Shown in pieces: positions 8,627 through 16,618 of a stretch of 64,000 bases of DNA (its first letter is position 1; each line of letters opens with the position of its first letter). The stretch comes from Poindextera sp036494815 (GTDB taxonomy: Bacteria > Pseudomonadota > Alphaproteobacteria > Caulobacterales > Caulobacteraceae). The DNA is taken from assembly GCA_036494815.1 (NCBI GenBank), contig DASXNV010000110.1, positions 1-64,000 on the forward strand, given 5' to 3'. The notes beneath the pieces were generated by a model. It saw nothing but the letters and a program-made list of their open reading frames with translations, was not told the origin of the DNA and searched no databases. A program made the translations under genes and the position numbers.

Positions 8627-9301
8627 TCACAACTTCGCCGTGACCGTATGAGCGCAGACGGAGTCGAGGGGGCAGGGCACGCAATTCGGTGCGCCACGCT
8701 TGCACAGCGCCCGACCGTGCTCGCGCAGACTGACATGGGCGTCGATCAGCCAGTCCCGGTCCATGATACCGTGCGTCCGCAACAGCTCGATGGCGGCGCG
8801 GTAGCAGGCTGCGTAGTCGCGCTGCTCGGCGACGAAGCCCAGCCGGGTCAAGGCCCGCACACCGTTGGACTCCAGGCTGGGCAGAGGCGCGACATCCGCA
8901 AACAGCAGAATCTTGCCCGCTCCCGGATCACCGATCACCGGGAAAGCCTTGAGCAAGGTCCTCGCCTTGGCCAGAGGCAAGCTGCGCAAAGCGCGATCCA
9001 GGTTGCCGTCGGCTCTGTTCAGCACGATCTCCGCTATGGCCCTCCACCGCTCGACTCGTGTTTCCGGCCGCATGCCGCCGCGCCGGGCGATGTCGAACAG
9101 CACGGCGCCGTCCGCCGCCGCGATCTCATCAGCCGTCAGTCCGACTCGTCTGGTGAATTCGTCGAACAGCCCCTGTCGGCGTTCGTCGTCGATGAGGTAA
9201 CCGATGTTCTCCCACAGGATCAGTTGCAAGGGGTCGGTGAGGATCGCACCGGTCGGATATTGACGGGCCAAGGTGGCCAGGACGGTTTGCAGGCTTGGCA
9301 T
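8627..9301 (-). CDS. Endonuclease III-like HhH-GPD protein with 4Fe-4S cluster
   Basis: 224-residue member of the HhH-GPD base-excision superfamily. The C-terminal cluster is canonical: C200-x6-C207-x2-C210-x5-C216. A hairpin region reads AFPVIGDPGAGKILLF in place of the usual LPGVG(R/K)xTA. The segment corresponding to the catalytic VDTHVxR of endonuclease III reads LESNGVR, so the catalytic Asp is replaced. The retained SNGVRALTRLG block suggests a distinct conserved subfamily. It probably contacts DNA, but glycosylase activity is uncertain. The start at 9301 gives the full alpha-helical N-terminus, with an AGGATC element upstream. Confidence 0.8.
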   Translation of the reverse strand: MPSLQTVLATLARQYPTGAILTDPLQLILWENIGYLIDDERRQGLFDEFTRRVGLTADEIAAADGAVLFDIARRGGMRPETRVERWRAIAEIVLNRADGNLDRALRSLPLAKARTLLKAFPVIGDPGAGKILLFADVAPLPSLESNGVRALTRLGFVAEQRDYAACYRAAIELLRTHGIMDRDWLIDAHVSLREHGRALCKRGAPNCVPCPLDSVCAHTVTAKL

Positions 9302-9483
9302 GATGGGCTGATCCTAAACCCATCTTTGTTTCCACCTGCACGATCAAGTTTGTGGCGTTGAGCGAGGCTTATGGCGGTCCCCGCTGAACTTCGTTCAATA
9401 CAGTTCGCCTTAGACCCCCCGCGGGGCTAAACTTCAACTGATCCGGTCCTCTGACTGGATAGGCGCCAATTCAGGGCGGGGCG

Positions 9484-11322
9484 ATGGACGCATTCAGGCA
9501 GATTCGCGCTGCGCGTGTTCGCTCCATCTTCGAGCGTCTGCCGGGCACTTCGTTGATCACCGTGATCAACGGCGCTCTGATTGTGGCGGTGCTCAAGCAC
9601 GGCGACGCATCACTGGGGCCCTCGCTGTGGCTCGGACTGGTCGTGATCCTGGCGGCTGGGCGGGCCGGGTCCTGGCGCGTCTATCTGAGCGATGGGCGAA
9701 GTTCGGATCGCTTGCGCCAGTGGGAAGCTGTCGCCCTCATCGGCTCGCTACTATCCGGCGTGCTCTGGGGCGTTGGCGCGGTCTGGCTGTTCCCCGCAGA
9801 CCAATCGGGGCAATGGCTGTGGATCTTCCTCATCGGCGGCATGTGCGCCGGGGCGGCGGCTCTGCATGCCGCGCACGCTCCGACCGCGCTCGCCTTCATC
9901 GTCCCAGCGGGCGCGCCATTGGCCGTGCGGTTGGCTTTGCAAGGCTCTGGTCAATCCCTGGCCGCCGCGGCGATGATCGTTGTGTTCCTGGCGGCCATGT
10001 CCTTCACCACCTTTCGTTTCAGCCGCCAGTTTGGTGAGATGCTCACCCTGCAGCTCGATCTTGAGCGGCGCACAACGGAGTTGGACGAGGTCAACCTTCG
10101 CCTGCGCGCGGAAATCGAACACCATCGCACGACTGAGGAGACGCTGCGACAGGCGCAGAAGATGGAGGCGCTGGGCCACCTCACCGGCGGAATCGCCCAT
10201 GATTTCAACAATCTCTTGACGGTGATCAGCGGCAATCTGGACCTGATCCGCCGCCGGGCGGCGGACAACGAAACCATCCTGCGCCTCGCCGCCGCCGCCT
10301 CGCACGCCGCCAAGCGCGGCGCCGGCCTTACCGGCAGCCTGCTATCCTTCGCGCGCAAGCAATCGCTTCACCCTGAGCCGATCGACCTCAACGCCCTGAT
10401 CCTTGAGTTCGCCCCGTTGCTGCGCCGCGCGGTCGGTGAGTCCGTGAGGCTCGAACTCGACCTGACCTCCGAGGCTTCAGCCGCCTATGCCGACGCCGCC
10501 CATTTCCAGTCCGCCGTGCTGAATCTGGTGATCAACGCCCGTGACGCCATGGCCGGCGGCGGAACGGTGACGATTTCCACCCGCAGCGCCGAGCTGGGCG
10601 GATCCGAGGGGGTTCTTGACAGCGACACCCATCAGGGCCGCGCCGTGGTCGTCTGCGTGCGCGACACGGGCGTCGGCATGCCGGCCGATGTCATGGCCAA
10701 GGCGTTCGAACCCTTCTTCACCACCAAGGACGTGGGAAAGGGCAGTGGCCTGGGCCTTTCCCAGGTTTATGGCTTTGCGCGCCAGTCGGGCGGCTACGCC
10801 ACTATCGACAGTGCGCCGGGTGAGGGGACGTCGGTTTGCATTGTCCTGCCCGCCCTGGCCAGTGGCGCGCCGGGCCAGCTCCGTTCCGCTCCGGCGCCCA
10901 TGGCGGCGACGACGGAGCGCTCCTTGCGGGTGTTGCTGGTCGAGGACGATAACGACGTGCTGGCGACCATACGCGAACAACTCGCCGTCAGTGGTTGGGA
11001 GGTTGTCGCCGCCCAGGAGGCCAAGACTGCGCTGGCCCTGTTGGAATCCGAAGCGGACTTCGCCGTCCTGGTCACCGACGTGATGTTGCCAGGCGGAGTT
11101 AGCGGCGCCGAACTGGCGCGCCTGGCGACGACCGCGCGGCCCGGCCTGCCTGTGCTCCTGATTTCCGGCTATCCAGGAACCGCGCTGGCGGCTCAGGGCG
11201 CGGTCGATGGCGAGTTCGAGGTGCTGCACAAGCCGTTCACCCATCCGCAGCTGGTCGAACGCATCCTGGCCGCGACAGCTGGCCGACAGGCCACTGCACC
11301 GGCGCCTCAGGCCGGCGGCTGA
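9484..11322 (+). CDS. Multi-pass membrane hybrid histidine kinase
   Basis: 612-residue hybrid kinase. Residues about 20-185 contain five to six membrane segments with no large loops, so the sensor is membrane-embedded. A short coiled coil (LERRTTELDEVNLRL) links to HisKA with H239 in GGIAHDFNNLLTV, the HWE-like/'HDFNN' type used by many hybrid kinases. HATPase motifs NLVINARDAM, DTGVGM and GSGLGLSQVYG follow. The C-terminal receiver has VEDDND and phospho-acceptor D532 in VTDVMLPGG. A GGGCGGGGCG element immediately precedes ATG 9484. No partner regulator adjoins it. Confidence 0.93.
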   Translation: MDAFRQIRAARVRSIFERLPGTSLITVINGALIVAVLKHGDASLGPSLWLGLVVILAAGRAGSWRVYLSDGRSSDRLRQWEAVALIGSLLSGVLWGVGAVWLFPADQSGQWLWIFLIGGMCAGAAALHAAHAPTALAFIVPAGAPLAVRLALQGSGQSLAAAAMIVVFLAAMSFTTFRFSRQFGEMLTLQLDLERRTTELDEVNLRLRAEIEHHRTTEETLRQAQKMEALGHLTGGIAHDFNNLLTVISGNLDLIRRRAADNETILRLAAAASHAAKRGAGLTGSLLSFARKQSLHPEPIDLNALILEFAPLLRRAVGESVRLELDLTSEASAAYADAAHFQSAVLNLVINARDAMAGGGTVTISTRSAELGGSEGVLDSDTHQGRAVVVCVRDTGVGMPADVMAKAFEPFFTTKDVGKGSGLGLSQVYGFARQSGGYATIDSAPGEGTSVCIVLPALASGAPGQLRSAPAPMAATTERSLRVLLVEDDNDVLATIREQLAVSGWEVVAAQEAKTALALLESEADFAVLVTDVMLPGGVSGAELARLATTARPGLPVLLISGYPGTALAAQGAVDGEFEVLHKPFTHPQLVERILAATAGRQATAPAPQAGG

Positions 11323-11335
11323 TGGGCTGCGGCCT

Positions 11336-12433
11336 TCAGCGGAAGCGCAAGGGCAACGACACCTGAAACACATAGTTGGGCGCGTCGCGCGTGACGCCAA
11401 GCCCCAGCGAAACGTCGAGCAGAAGAGCGTGGGTGAGCACCTGGTCAAGGCCGACCTGCACCACCGAGGCCACCTGGTCGCTGCCGGGAATGGGGGCGCC
11501 ATTGACGGTGGTCCGCCGCGTGAAGTCCTGGGTGAAGTTCAGGGAAAGAGAGGTGTCGGGGCTGACAGAAAGCAGGCCGCCGACCTGCCATTCAATCGAA
11601 TCGCCCGGATGGACGCTCCCGAAACTCTGCTGGGTGGCAAGGTTGGCTCCGTAGGAAAGGGAGGTGAAGAACACGATTGGATCGGCGCTCTTCAGCGCCG
11701 TTACGCGCACGCCCGCGCGATCGCTCCCACTGCCGTTGGCGATCCCGGCGACCGAGGTGCGGAACGGATCGCGGCCGGTGGGAAAGCGCCAGGAGAAGGC
11801 CCCGATCAGGTCTGGCCGCCAGCCTTGTTCCTGCAGGAACTGGTGGCTCAATTCCAACTGTATGTCGCCGACGCCGGCGGCTGAGTTGGTCTTTTGCGAT
11901 CCGTCCCCCAGCGCCGAATTTTCCCGCATCCAATCATAAGGCGCCTGGACCTCGAACTGGCTGCGCCACGGCAGGCCGACGCGCAGGCCGATCAAGCCGT
12001 GCAGGCCATCGTCGCGCAAACGCTGGCTGTCCACGGTGGAAACGCCCTCGGGAGTGTCCACCAGAACCAGGCCCTGGGTGACGCTGTGACTATAGGAAAG
12101 GCTGGGCGTGATCTCGGCGCTCCACTTCGGCAGAACCAGAGCGCCCCGCTCGACCAAGCCCCGCGAGAGCGCCTGCAGCGCGGCGTCATCCTCTGGCCCT
12201 GCGGTCGCCGGCGTTTGGGCCGCTGGACTGCCTGCTGGATCGATGACGGCGATCGCCGATGGCGACGGTGCGCGCTTTTCGGCTTCGAGGGCTTCGACCC
12301 GCTTCTCCAGGGCGGCGATGGCCTGGTCTCGCTGGCGCAGGGCGTCCAGCAGCTCGTCACGGTTGAGCGTCTGACCGCAGACGGGACCGGCGGCGGCCAG
12401 CAGCCCCGCAAGGCCGAGGAGGGCGGGTCTCAT
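11336..12433 (-). CDS. Outer-membrane beta-barrel with N-terminal coiled coil (FapF-like/MetA-pathway transporter-like)
   Basis: 365-residue exported protein. A signal peptide (1-20) is followed by a strong coiled coil at about 22-53 (RDELLDALRQRDQAIAALEK...), a Pro/Ala-rich linker and a barrel of amphipathic strands ending in FQVSLPLRFR. The barrel resembles the 'MetA pathway of phenol degradation' transporter family. The layout (helical plug or trimerisation segment then barrel) is that of FapF, the amyloid-export pore of Pseudomonas. Its start shares one base with the stop of the upstream C39 peptidase (TGATG), indicating coupled translation. A FapF-like role is inference from architecture and the adjacent peptidase; no amyloid subunit gene is recognised. 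Confidence 0.75.
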   Translation of the reverse strand: MRPALLGLAGLLAAAGPVCGQTLNRDELLDALRQRDQAIAALEKRVEALEAEKRAPSPSAIAVIDPAGSPAAQTPATAGPEDDAALQALSRGLVERGALVLPKWSAEITPSLSYSHSVTQGLVLVDTPEGVSTVDSQRLRDDGLHGLIGLRVGLPWRSQFEVQAPYDWMRENSALGDGSQKTNSAAGVGDIQLELSHQFLQEQGWRPDLIGAFSWRFPTGRDPFRTSVAGIANGSGSDRAGVRVTALKSADPIVFFTSLSYGANLATQQSFGSVHPGDSIEWQVGGLLSVSPDTSLSLNFTQDFTRRTTVNGAPIPGSDQVASVVQVGLDQVLTHALLLDVSLGLGVTRDAPNYVFQVSLPLRFR

Positions 12434-13143
12434 CACGGTCTTGGCCTCACATCGATCTCGGCCGCGGCTGTGCGCAGAGTCTGGCCGTTGGGGGTCGCGA
12501 ACAGGCGCGTCGGAGCGTCCATGCGATTGGGCGGGTGTGGCTGGCTCGGGTCGACCACCGTGAACCCCAGGTGATTGGCCCATTCGGCTTCGAAAGTGTC
12601 CAGGCTAACGGTACGATTGCCGAACGCTGGATCCGCCAGCAGCAGCCGATCGCCGAGCCGCCCTCGAAGCACGACGAAATGGCGAAACCCGTGTGACCGG
12701 ATCGGGACGATGACCGGCGCCATGCCGACTACATCGTCCAGGCCGAGCTCGCCATAACCACTGGCCTCAAGTCCCTGAGTCGATGCGTAGCGTTTCAGGT
12801 CGAGCAGGGAGAAACCCAGGCGCATGCGCACCAGGAGGGGACTGGTCTGGCGGAGCATGGCCAGGGTCACCTGACGTTCGGTGACGGGGCGACCGAGCTG
12901 ATAAGTCATCACAGTGGCGATCGCCGCCGCCCCGCAGGTCAGGTCCCATTGCTGGCGCACGACCTGCGCGCGTCGCAACTCGATCATGCTGACGACGTGC
13001 TTGGAACCCACGCCTGCATCGTCGTCCGCCTGCACTGCGTTCGGCGCGGCCGCCGCGAGGGCCAGAGCCCCCGTGGCGGCTAATCCTAGGCCGACTCCGA
13101 AATGTCGCCCATATCGTAACCGGCGACCGTCAACGGGTCGCAT
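12433..13143 (-). CDS. Exported C39-family cysteine peptidase (FapD-like)
   Basis: 236 residues: Arg-rich N-terminus and a hydrophobic export signal ending near AVQADD, then a papain-fold C39 domain. The triad is visible: C70 in WDLTCGAAAIAT, H145 in FRHFVVLRG and D161 in LLADPAFGN. No ABC-transporter domains are fused, so it is a stand-alone periplasmic peptidase as in FapD, rather than a bacteriocin exporter. ATG 13143 overlaps the end of the upstream TIGR03118-like gene by 14 nt; a longer start at 13245 would overlap by more than 100 nt and lacks a signal-like beginning. Substrate unknown; the neighbouring exported proteins are candidates. Confidence 0.82.
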   Translation of the reverse strand: MRPVDGRRLRYGRHFGVGLGLAATGALALAAAAPNAVQADDDAGVGSKHVVSMIELRRAQVVRQQWDLTCGAAAIATVMTYQLGRPVTERQVTLAMLRQTSPLLVRMRLGFSLLDLKRYASTQGLEASGYGELGLDDVVGMAPVIVPIRSHGFRHFVVLRGRLGDRLLLADPAFGNRTVSLDTFEAEWANHLGFTVVDPSQPHPPNRMDAPTRLFATPNGQTLRTAAAEIDVRPRP

Positions 13144-14245
13144 GGGCTCGGGACGCCCACGACGCCGCCGCAGCGGCCGGCCGAATTGCGCCAACCAGCC
13201 CGTTGGCCTCGTCGTTCGGACCCGATGAGAAGATGATTTCGCCATCCGGACCTTGGGCCAGGGCCCATAGGCCCGGGATCACGACCGGTTTGCCATTGTC
13301 CTTCAATTGGCCCATGTACGCGCCCGTGGTGGCGTTGAAGGCGGTGATCACCCCGCTGCCGAAGTTACCCACCAACAGGGCGCCGGCGAATTCGCCGAAG
13401 CTCGCCGGAGCGATGGCCAGGCCCCAGGGCGCATTGAGCGGGCCGCTGGCCACCAACCGGCGGACGAACTGGCCGTGGGTGGTGTAGATGTCCACATAGC
13501 CCAGGCCGTGCCCATGAGCTTCGTCAAGGCCTTCGCCGTGCTTGGCGAAGGCGACATAGACCAAGCCATTGAGGGTCTGCACGTTGAACGGGGCGTAGCC
13601 CGCGGGCAGCGAAGCGTCGGTGAACGAACCGATCTGCTGAAACTGACCGTTGAACATGTCGACCCGATTGTTGGCGAAGTCGGCGGCGTACAGATATTGC
13701 GAGTGCTGAACCGGAGCGATGGTCAGGCCCTTGAACACTGCGCCGGTGGTGGAGTCGTTCACGGCGATGATGGCCTGGGTTCCGTTGACCGACGGGCTCC
13801 AGCCGGAAATGGTCCCGTCTTCGGTGTCGAACAGGAATATGCTGTGTCCGGTCTTGCCGCCTTGGGAAACCGCGAAGTCGCTGGCGGTCAGGCTGGTGAA
13901 CACCGTGCCCGTCGGGGCGGCTGGCCCGCCGTCTGGCCCAGGGATGGACACTGTGAGGCCCAGCTTGGCGAAGCTGTTGGGGTCATAGACGGTCGAGGTG
14001 CCCGTTCCATTGTTGGCCACCCACAGGGGGCCGCCTGGCGCCGATGACAGGCCCCAGGCATTGACCAGGTCCGGATCGGTGGTCGGGGCGATGTTTGGGC
14101 GGTCGGCGATCAGATTGGCCACCTGGAAGTCGGTGCCGGCGACGACAGCATTCAACTGATAGTCGGTTAGCTTGACCGGTCCGGCCAGCGCGGAATGGGC
14201 CAGCAATCCGGCCAGGGCGACACCAAACAAAAGCGAAGTTTTCAC
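13130..14245 (-). CDS. TIGR03118-family exported beta-propeller-like protein
   Basis: 371-residue protein with signal peptide (MKTSLLFGVALAGLLAHSALA). It shows repeated NHL/YVTN-like strand blocks: NAWGLSSAPGGPLWVANNGTG, LYAADFANNRVDMFNG, FGSGVITAFNATTGAY and a terminal EIIFSSGPNDEANGLVG, the hallmark of TIGR03118. The start is GTG 14245 because AGGAGG lies 5 nt upstream. The C-terminus (AAAAASWASRAHATR) overlaps the start of the C39 peptidase. It is first gene of a three-gene operon with the peptidase and the barrel. Function of the family is unknown; extracellular or periplasmic location is likely. Confidence 0.85.
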   Translation of the reverse strand: MKTSLLFGVALAGLLAHSALAGPVKLTDYQLNAVVAGTDFQVANLIADRPNIAPTTDPDLVNAWGLSSAPGGPLWVANNGTGTSTVYDPNSFAKLGLTVSIPGPDGGPAAPTGTVFTSLTASDFAVSQGGKTGHSIFLFDTEDGTISGWSPSVNGTQAIIAVNDSTTGAVFKGLTIAPVQHSQYLYAADFANNRVDMFNGQFQQIGSFTDASLPAGYAPFNVQTLNGLVYVAFAKHGEGLDEAHGHGLGYVDIYTTHGQFVRRLVASGPLNAPWGLAIAPASFGEFAGALLVGNFGSGVITAFNATTGAYMGQLKDNGKPVVIPGLWALAQGPDGEIIFSSGPNDEANGLVGAIRPAAAAASWASRAHATR

Positions 14246-14619
14246 GGCAGCCTCCTGTGTTGATACAGAATAAAATCCCGTTTCAATCGGTAGGGCGCGC
14301 AGGCCTCGCGGCGCGTGCAATCAGGTAACCGCCGCAATAACGCTTTCTAACGATGACGCTTTTCATCCACGGCGCGTGCGGGGGGGCGGCGACGTTTGGG
14401 GGGGACGAAATCAGCGTGATCGCCGGCGTTTTTGCGGCGATTGCTCTGTGTCGATACCCTCCCTGTCTACGGAGCGCGACAAGGGCGCTCCGGGCCTGTC
14501 CGTTTATTCCCCGTTCCGGATCAGAGGTTCAACTTGACGGGAAAAAAGTGACGGGAACCGCTCTAAAAGTGCGGATTGGCCGTGGAGGCGAGTCGATGAA
14601 TTTTCCGCGCGCGCCTCAT

Positions 14620-14651
14620 TGAACCTTTTTGCAGCTGGCCGGGATTTACCG
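14620..14651 (+). promoter_or_regulatory. Candidate ECF-sigma promoter (copy 1)
   Basis: A -35-like TGAACCTTTT (14620-14629) is followed after a 19-22 nt spacing by GGATTTACC. The same arrangement occurs at 16568-16599 before the ECF sigma gene: ten identical bases in the upstream box and 12 of the next 22 positions identical without gaps. It lies about 200 bp before the haem-motif barrel gene. The assignment is inference from the pairwise match. Confidence 0.4.
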
Positions 14652-14727
14652 GGCGCTCATTGAGCGTTGACGTCGTCAGTGGAAAGATGATCGCCTAACC
14701 AACTCCTACCGTATCTGACAGATGCTT

Positions 14728-14747
14728 GTAATGTAAATCAACATTAC
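14728..14747. promoter_or_regulatory. Perfect dyad GTAATGT-N6-ACATTAC
   Basis: A 7-6-7 inverted repeat lies about 100 bp upstream of the haem-motif barrel gene in an AT-rich stretch. The spacing and symmetry suit an operator of a dimeric HTH regulator. It lies downstream of the putative ECF promoter, where a bound protein could block transcription. Confidence 0.45.
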
Positions 14748-14848
14748 GGCTAACTGCTCGCGCGCGTCCCATATATACATACACTGTCTTAAGTGATGAG
14801 CAGTCGTCTTTTAATAACTGCTGCGCTCAGGATTTCAACGAATTGGGG

Positions 14849-16216
14849 ATGAGAATGCTTTCAAATGTGGCGCGCAATATATTGCTGTTTTCGCCAGTCC
14901 AATGGTGCGTCATCTCTGCTATTCTCTGCTTGTTGTCATCGCCTGCGCAAGCTGTGCCGGCCTTTGCCGTTCAGACGGGTCAGCCCTGCCAAACCTGCCA
15001 CATCGGCGGCTTTGGCCCTCAGTTGACGCCGTTTGGGCGTAATTTCAAATTGCACGGCTACACCCAGCGCGCCACCAGTTTCAGTGTGCCGTTCTCTGCC
15101 ATGGCGATGGCCTCCTATGTCCGCACCAACAAGGACCAGGCCGCACCGCCGGCGCCGCACTATGGCGTCAACGACAATATCGCCCTGGACCAGTTCAGCC
15201 TGTTCTTCGCCGGCGGCCTTGGACCCCACCTGGGAGCGTTCATCCAGACCACCTATGACGGTATCGCCAGGGCCTGGAGCTGGGACAATTTGGACGTCCG
15301 CGCCACGACCGATCTGCCGATCAAAGGCGCTGACGTGGTCCTGGGCCTCAGCCTGAACAATTCGCCATCCGTTCAGGATGCCTGGAACACGCTGCCGGCC
15401 TGGGGCTATCCCTACACGTCTTCGGACCTGGCCCCCTCGCCGGGCGCCGCGCCGTTGGTGAATGGCGCATTGGCCCAGACCAGCCTGGGGCTCACCGCCT
15501 ACGCCTGGATCAATGCTGAGGTCTTTATCGAGGGCGGCGCGTACGGCTCGCCGGGCGCCACCACCCTGACCCGATTGGGCGCGGATCCCACCTCGCCAGG
15601 CGAGATCGCCGGCATGGCGCCCTATGGGCGCATCGCCTGGCAAAAGCCGCTGGGGCCAGCCACGCTCGAGCTGGGCGCTTTCGGCCTGTGGGCCTCAATC
15701 CACCCAGGACTGGACCGCTCGACAGGCCTTACCGATCGCTACGCCGATATCGGTCTCGACGCCTCCTATGTCAGGCCCCTTCAAAGCGGCGATGTAGTCA
15801 CGCTCAACGGGCGCGCGGTGCGCGAGACCCAGACCCTCAACGCCACCTGCGCCCTGGCCGTGGCGGGCCGCGACTGCCCCGACAACGACCTGACCGATGT
15901 TCGCGCCGACGCCTCCTACTATTGGCGCAACAAGATCGGCGGCACGATCGCCGTCTTTGACACCTCCGGTTCGGCCAATCCGACCCTGTATTCCGGCAAC
16001 CGGACCTTCAGGCCCGACAGCAGCGGCTTGACCTTTCAACTCGACGGCACCCCATTCGGCGGCGCAGCGCAGCCGGCTCGCCGGATCAATCTGCGGGTGG
16101 GTGTCCAATACACACTGTACCAGCGGTTCAACGGGGCGGGCGCCAATTTCGACGGCGCCGGGACCAGGGCATCCGACAACAATAGCTTGCGAATATTCAC
16201 ATGGTTCGCCTTTTGA
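14849..16216 (+). CDS. Outer-membrane barrel protein with a single CxxCH haem motif
   Basis: 455-residue exported protein. A signal peptide ends at about SSPAQA. Immediately after it comes CQTCH (C47, C50, H51), a c-type haem attachment motif in the context GQPCQTCHIGGFGPQLTPFGR. The remaining ~380 residues are strand-rich (alternating aromatic/Gly segments, for example FSLFFAGGLGPHLGAF) and end in FTWFAF, a typical barrel C-terminus. This suggests an outer-membrane porin-cytochrome in one chain. ATG 14849 is chosen; TTG 14843 and ATG 14855 are close alternatives, the latter with GGGGA 5 nt upstream. It is followed by a broken cytochrome c and then the ECF operon. An electron-transfer role is inference. 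Confidence 0.8.
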   Translation: MRMLSNVARNILLFSPVQWCVISAILCLLSSPAQAVPAFAVQTGQPCQTCHIGGFGPQLTPFGRNFKLHGYTQRATSFSVPFSAMAMASYVRTNKDQAAPPAPHYGVNDNIALDQFSLFFAGGLGPHLGAFIQTTYDGIARAWSWDNLDVRATTDLPIKGADVVLGLSLNNSPSVQDAWNTLPAWGYPYTSSDLAPSPGAAPLVNGALAQTSLGLTAYAWINAEVFIEGGAYGSPGATTLTRLGADPTSPGEIAGMAPYGRIAWQKPLGPATLELGAFGLWASIHPGLDRSTGLTDRYADIGLDASYVRPLQSGDVVTLNGRAVRETQTLNATCALAVAGRDCPDNDLTDVRADASYYWRNKIGGTIAVFDTSGSANPTLYSGNRTFRPDSSGLTFQLDGTPFGGAAQPARRINLRVGVQYTLYQRFNGAGANFDGAGTRASDNNSLRIFTWFAF

Positions 16217-16485
16217 TCAGAGCCTCTATCCCCTGGTCAGTGTTCCTGGTCGACGTTGCGGTCATGGCTCCGGTGGTCCTGGGTTCACTCCTGTATGGCA
16301 TGGTGGGCCGCAAGGCGGGATCGATCTCCGGGTTTAACTAGTCGTTGGCCATGAAGGCGGCGGGGTTCGCCTGGACCCCGGATCGCCTGCGCGGTTATCT
16401 GCCCGGCGTCAAGATGACCTATGCCGGACTTAAGAACCCGTCGCAGCTGGACGACCTGATCGCCTATCTGGATTCATTGAAGTGA
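16201..16485 (+). pseudogene. Decayed class I cytochrome c remnant
   Basis: One reading frame encodes LYGMVGRKAG, then FN followed by TAG at 16339-16341, then MKAAGFAWTPDRLRGYLPG, VKMTYAGLKNPSQ and DDLIAYLDSLK to a TGA at 16483. These are the C-terminal blocks of a class I cytochrome c (GxxGRKAG, the KM axial-methionine loop and the terminal helix). The in-frame TAG stands where Tyr is usual, several residues before the KM loop are missing, and no CxxCH precedes them. The N-terminal haem-binding part is therefore lost. It directly follows the haem-motif barrel, so the two may once have been redox partners. Confidence 0.75.
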
Positions 16486-16567
16486 AGACTCCCCGGCTGG
16501 AACGTCTATGGCGACGCCTGCACCTGTGCTCTATAGTCGGGCCCATCGAGAACATCGCCGATCGCTG

Positions 16568-16599
16568 TGAACCTTTTCCCCGTGGGCAGGAATTAATCC
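16568..16599 (+). promoter_or_regulatory. Candidate ECF-sigma promoter (copy 2, autoregulatory)
   Basis: TGAACCTTTT at 16568-16577 with a downstream GGAATTAATCC block lies about 20-50 bp before the ECF sigma start at 16619. The match to 14620-14651 suggests that the sigma factor reads both sites. This is an inference without experimental support. Confidence 0.45.
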
Positions 16600-16618
16600 A
16601 GGAGCACAAGGAAAGCCG

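Larger units (their letters stand above)
14246..14848. other. 603-bp divergent intergenic region
   Basis: Region between the TIGR03118 operon (minus) and the haem-motif barrel gene (plus). It holds an ECF-like promoter sequence (14620-14651) and a perfect dyad (14728-14747). From about 14690 onwards it is AT-richer than its neighbours. An 89-codon frame at 14353-14622 has no recognisable features and is not called as a gene. Confidence 0.6.

Noticed and set aside
14353..14622. 89-codon frame in the 14.3-kb intergenic region
   Set aside because: No ribosome site, no domain or membrane feature, and it overlaps the candidate promoter region.
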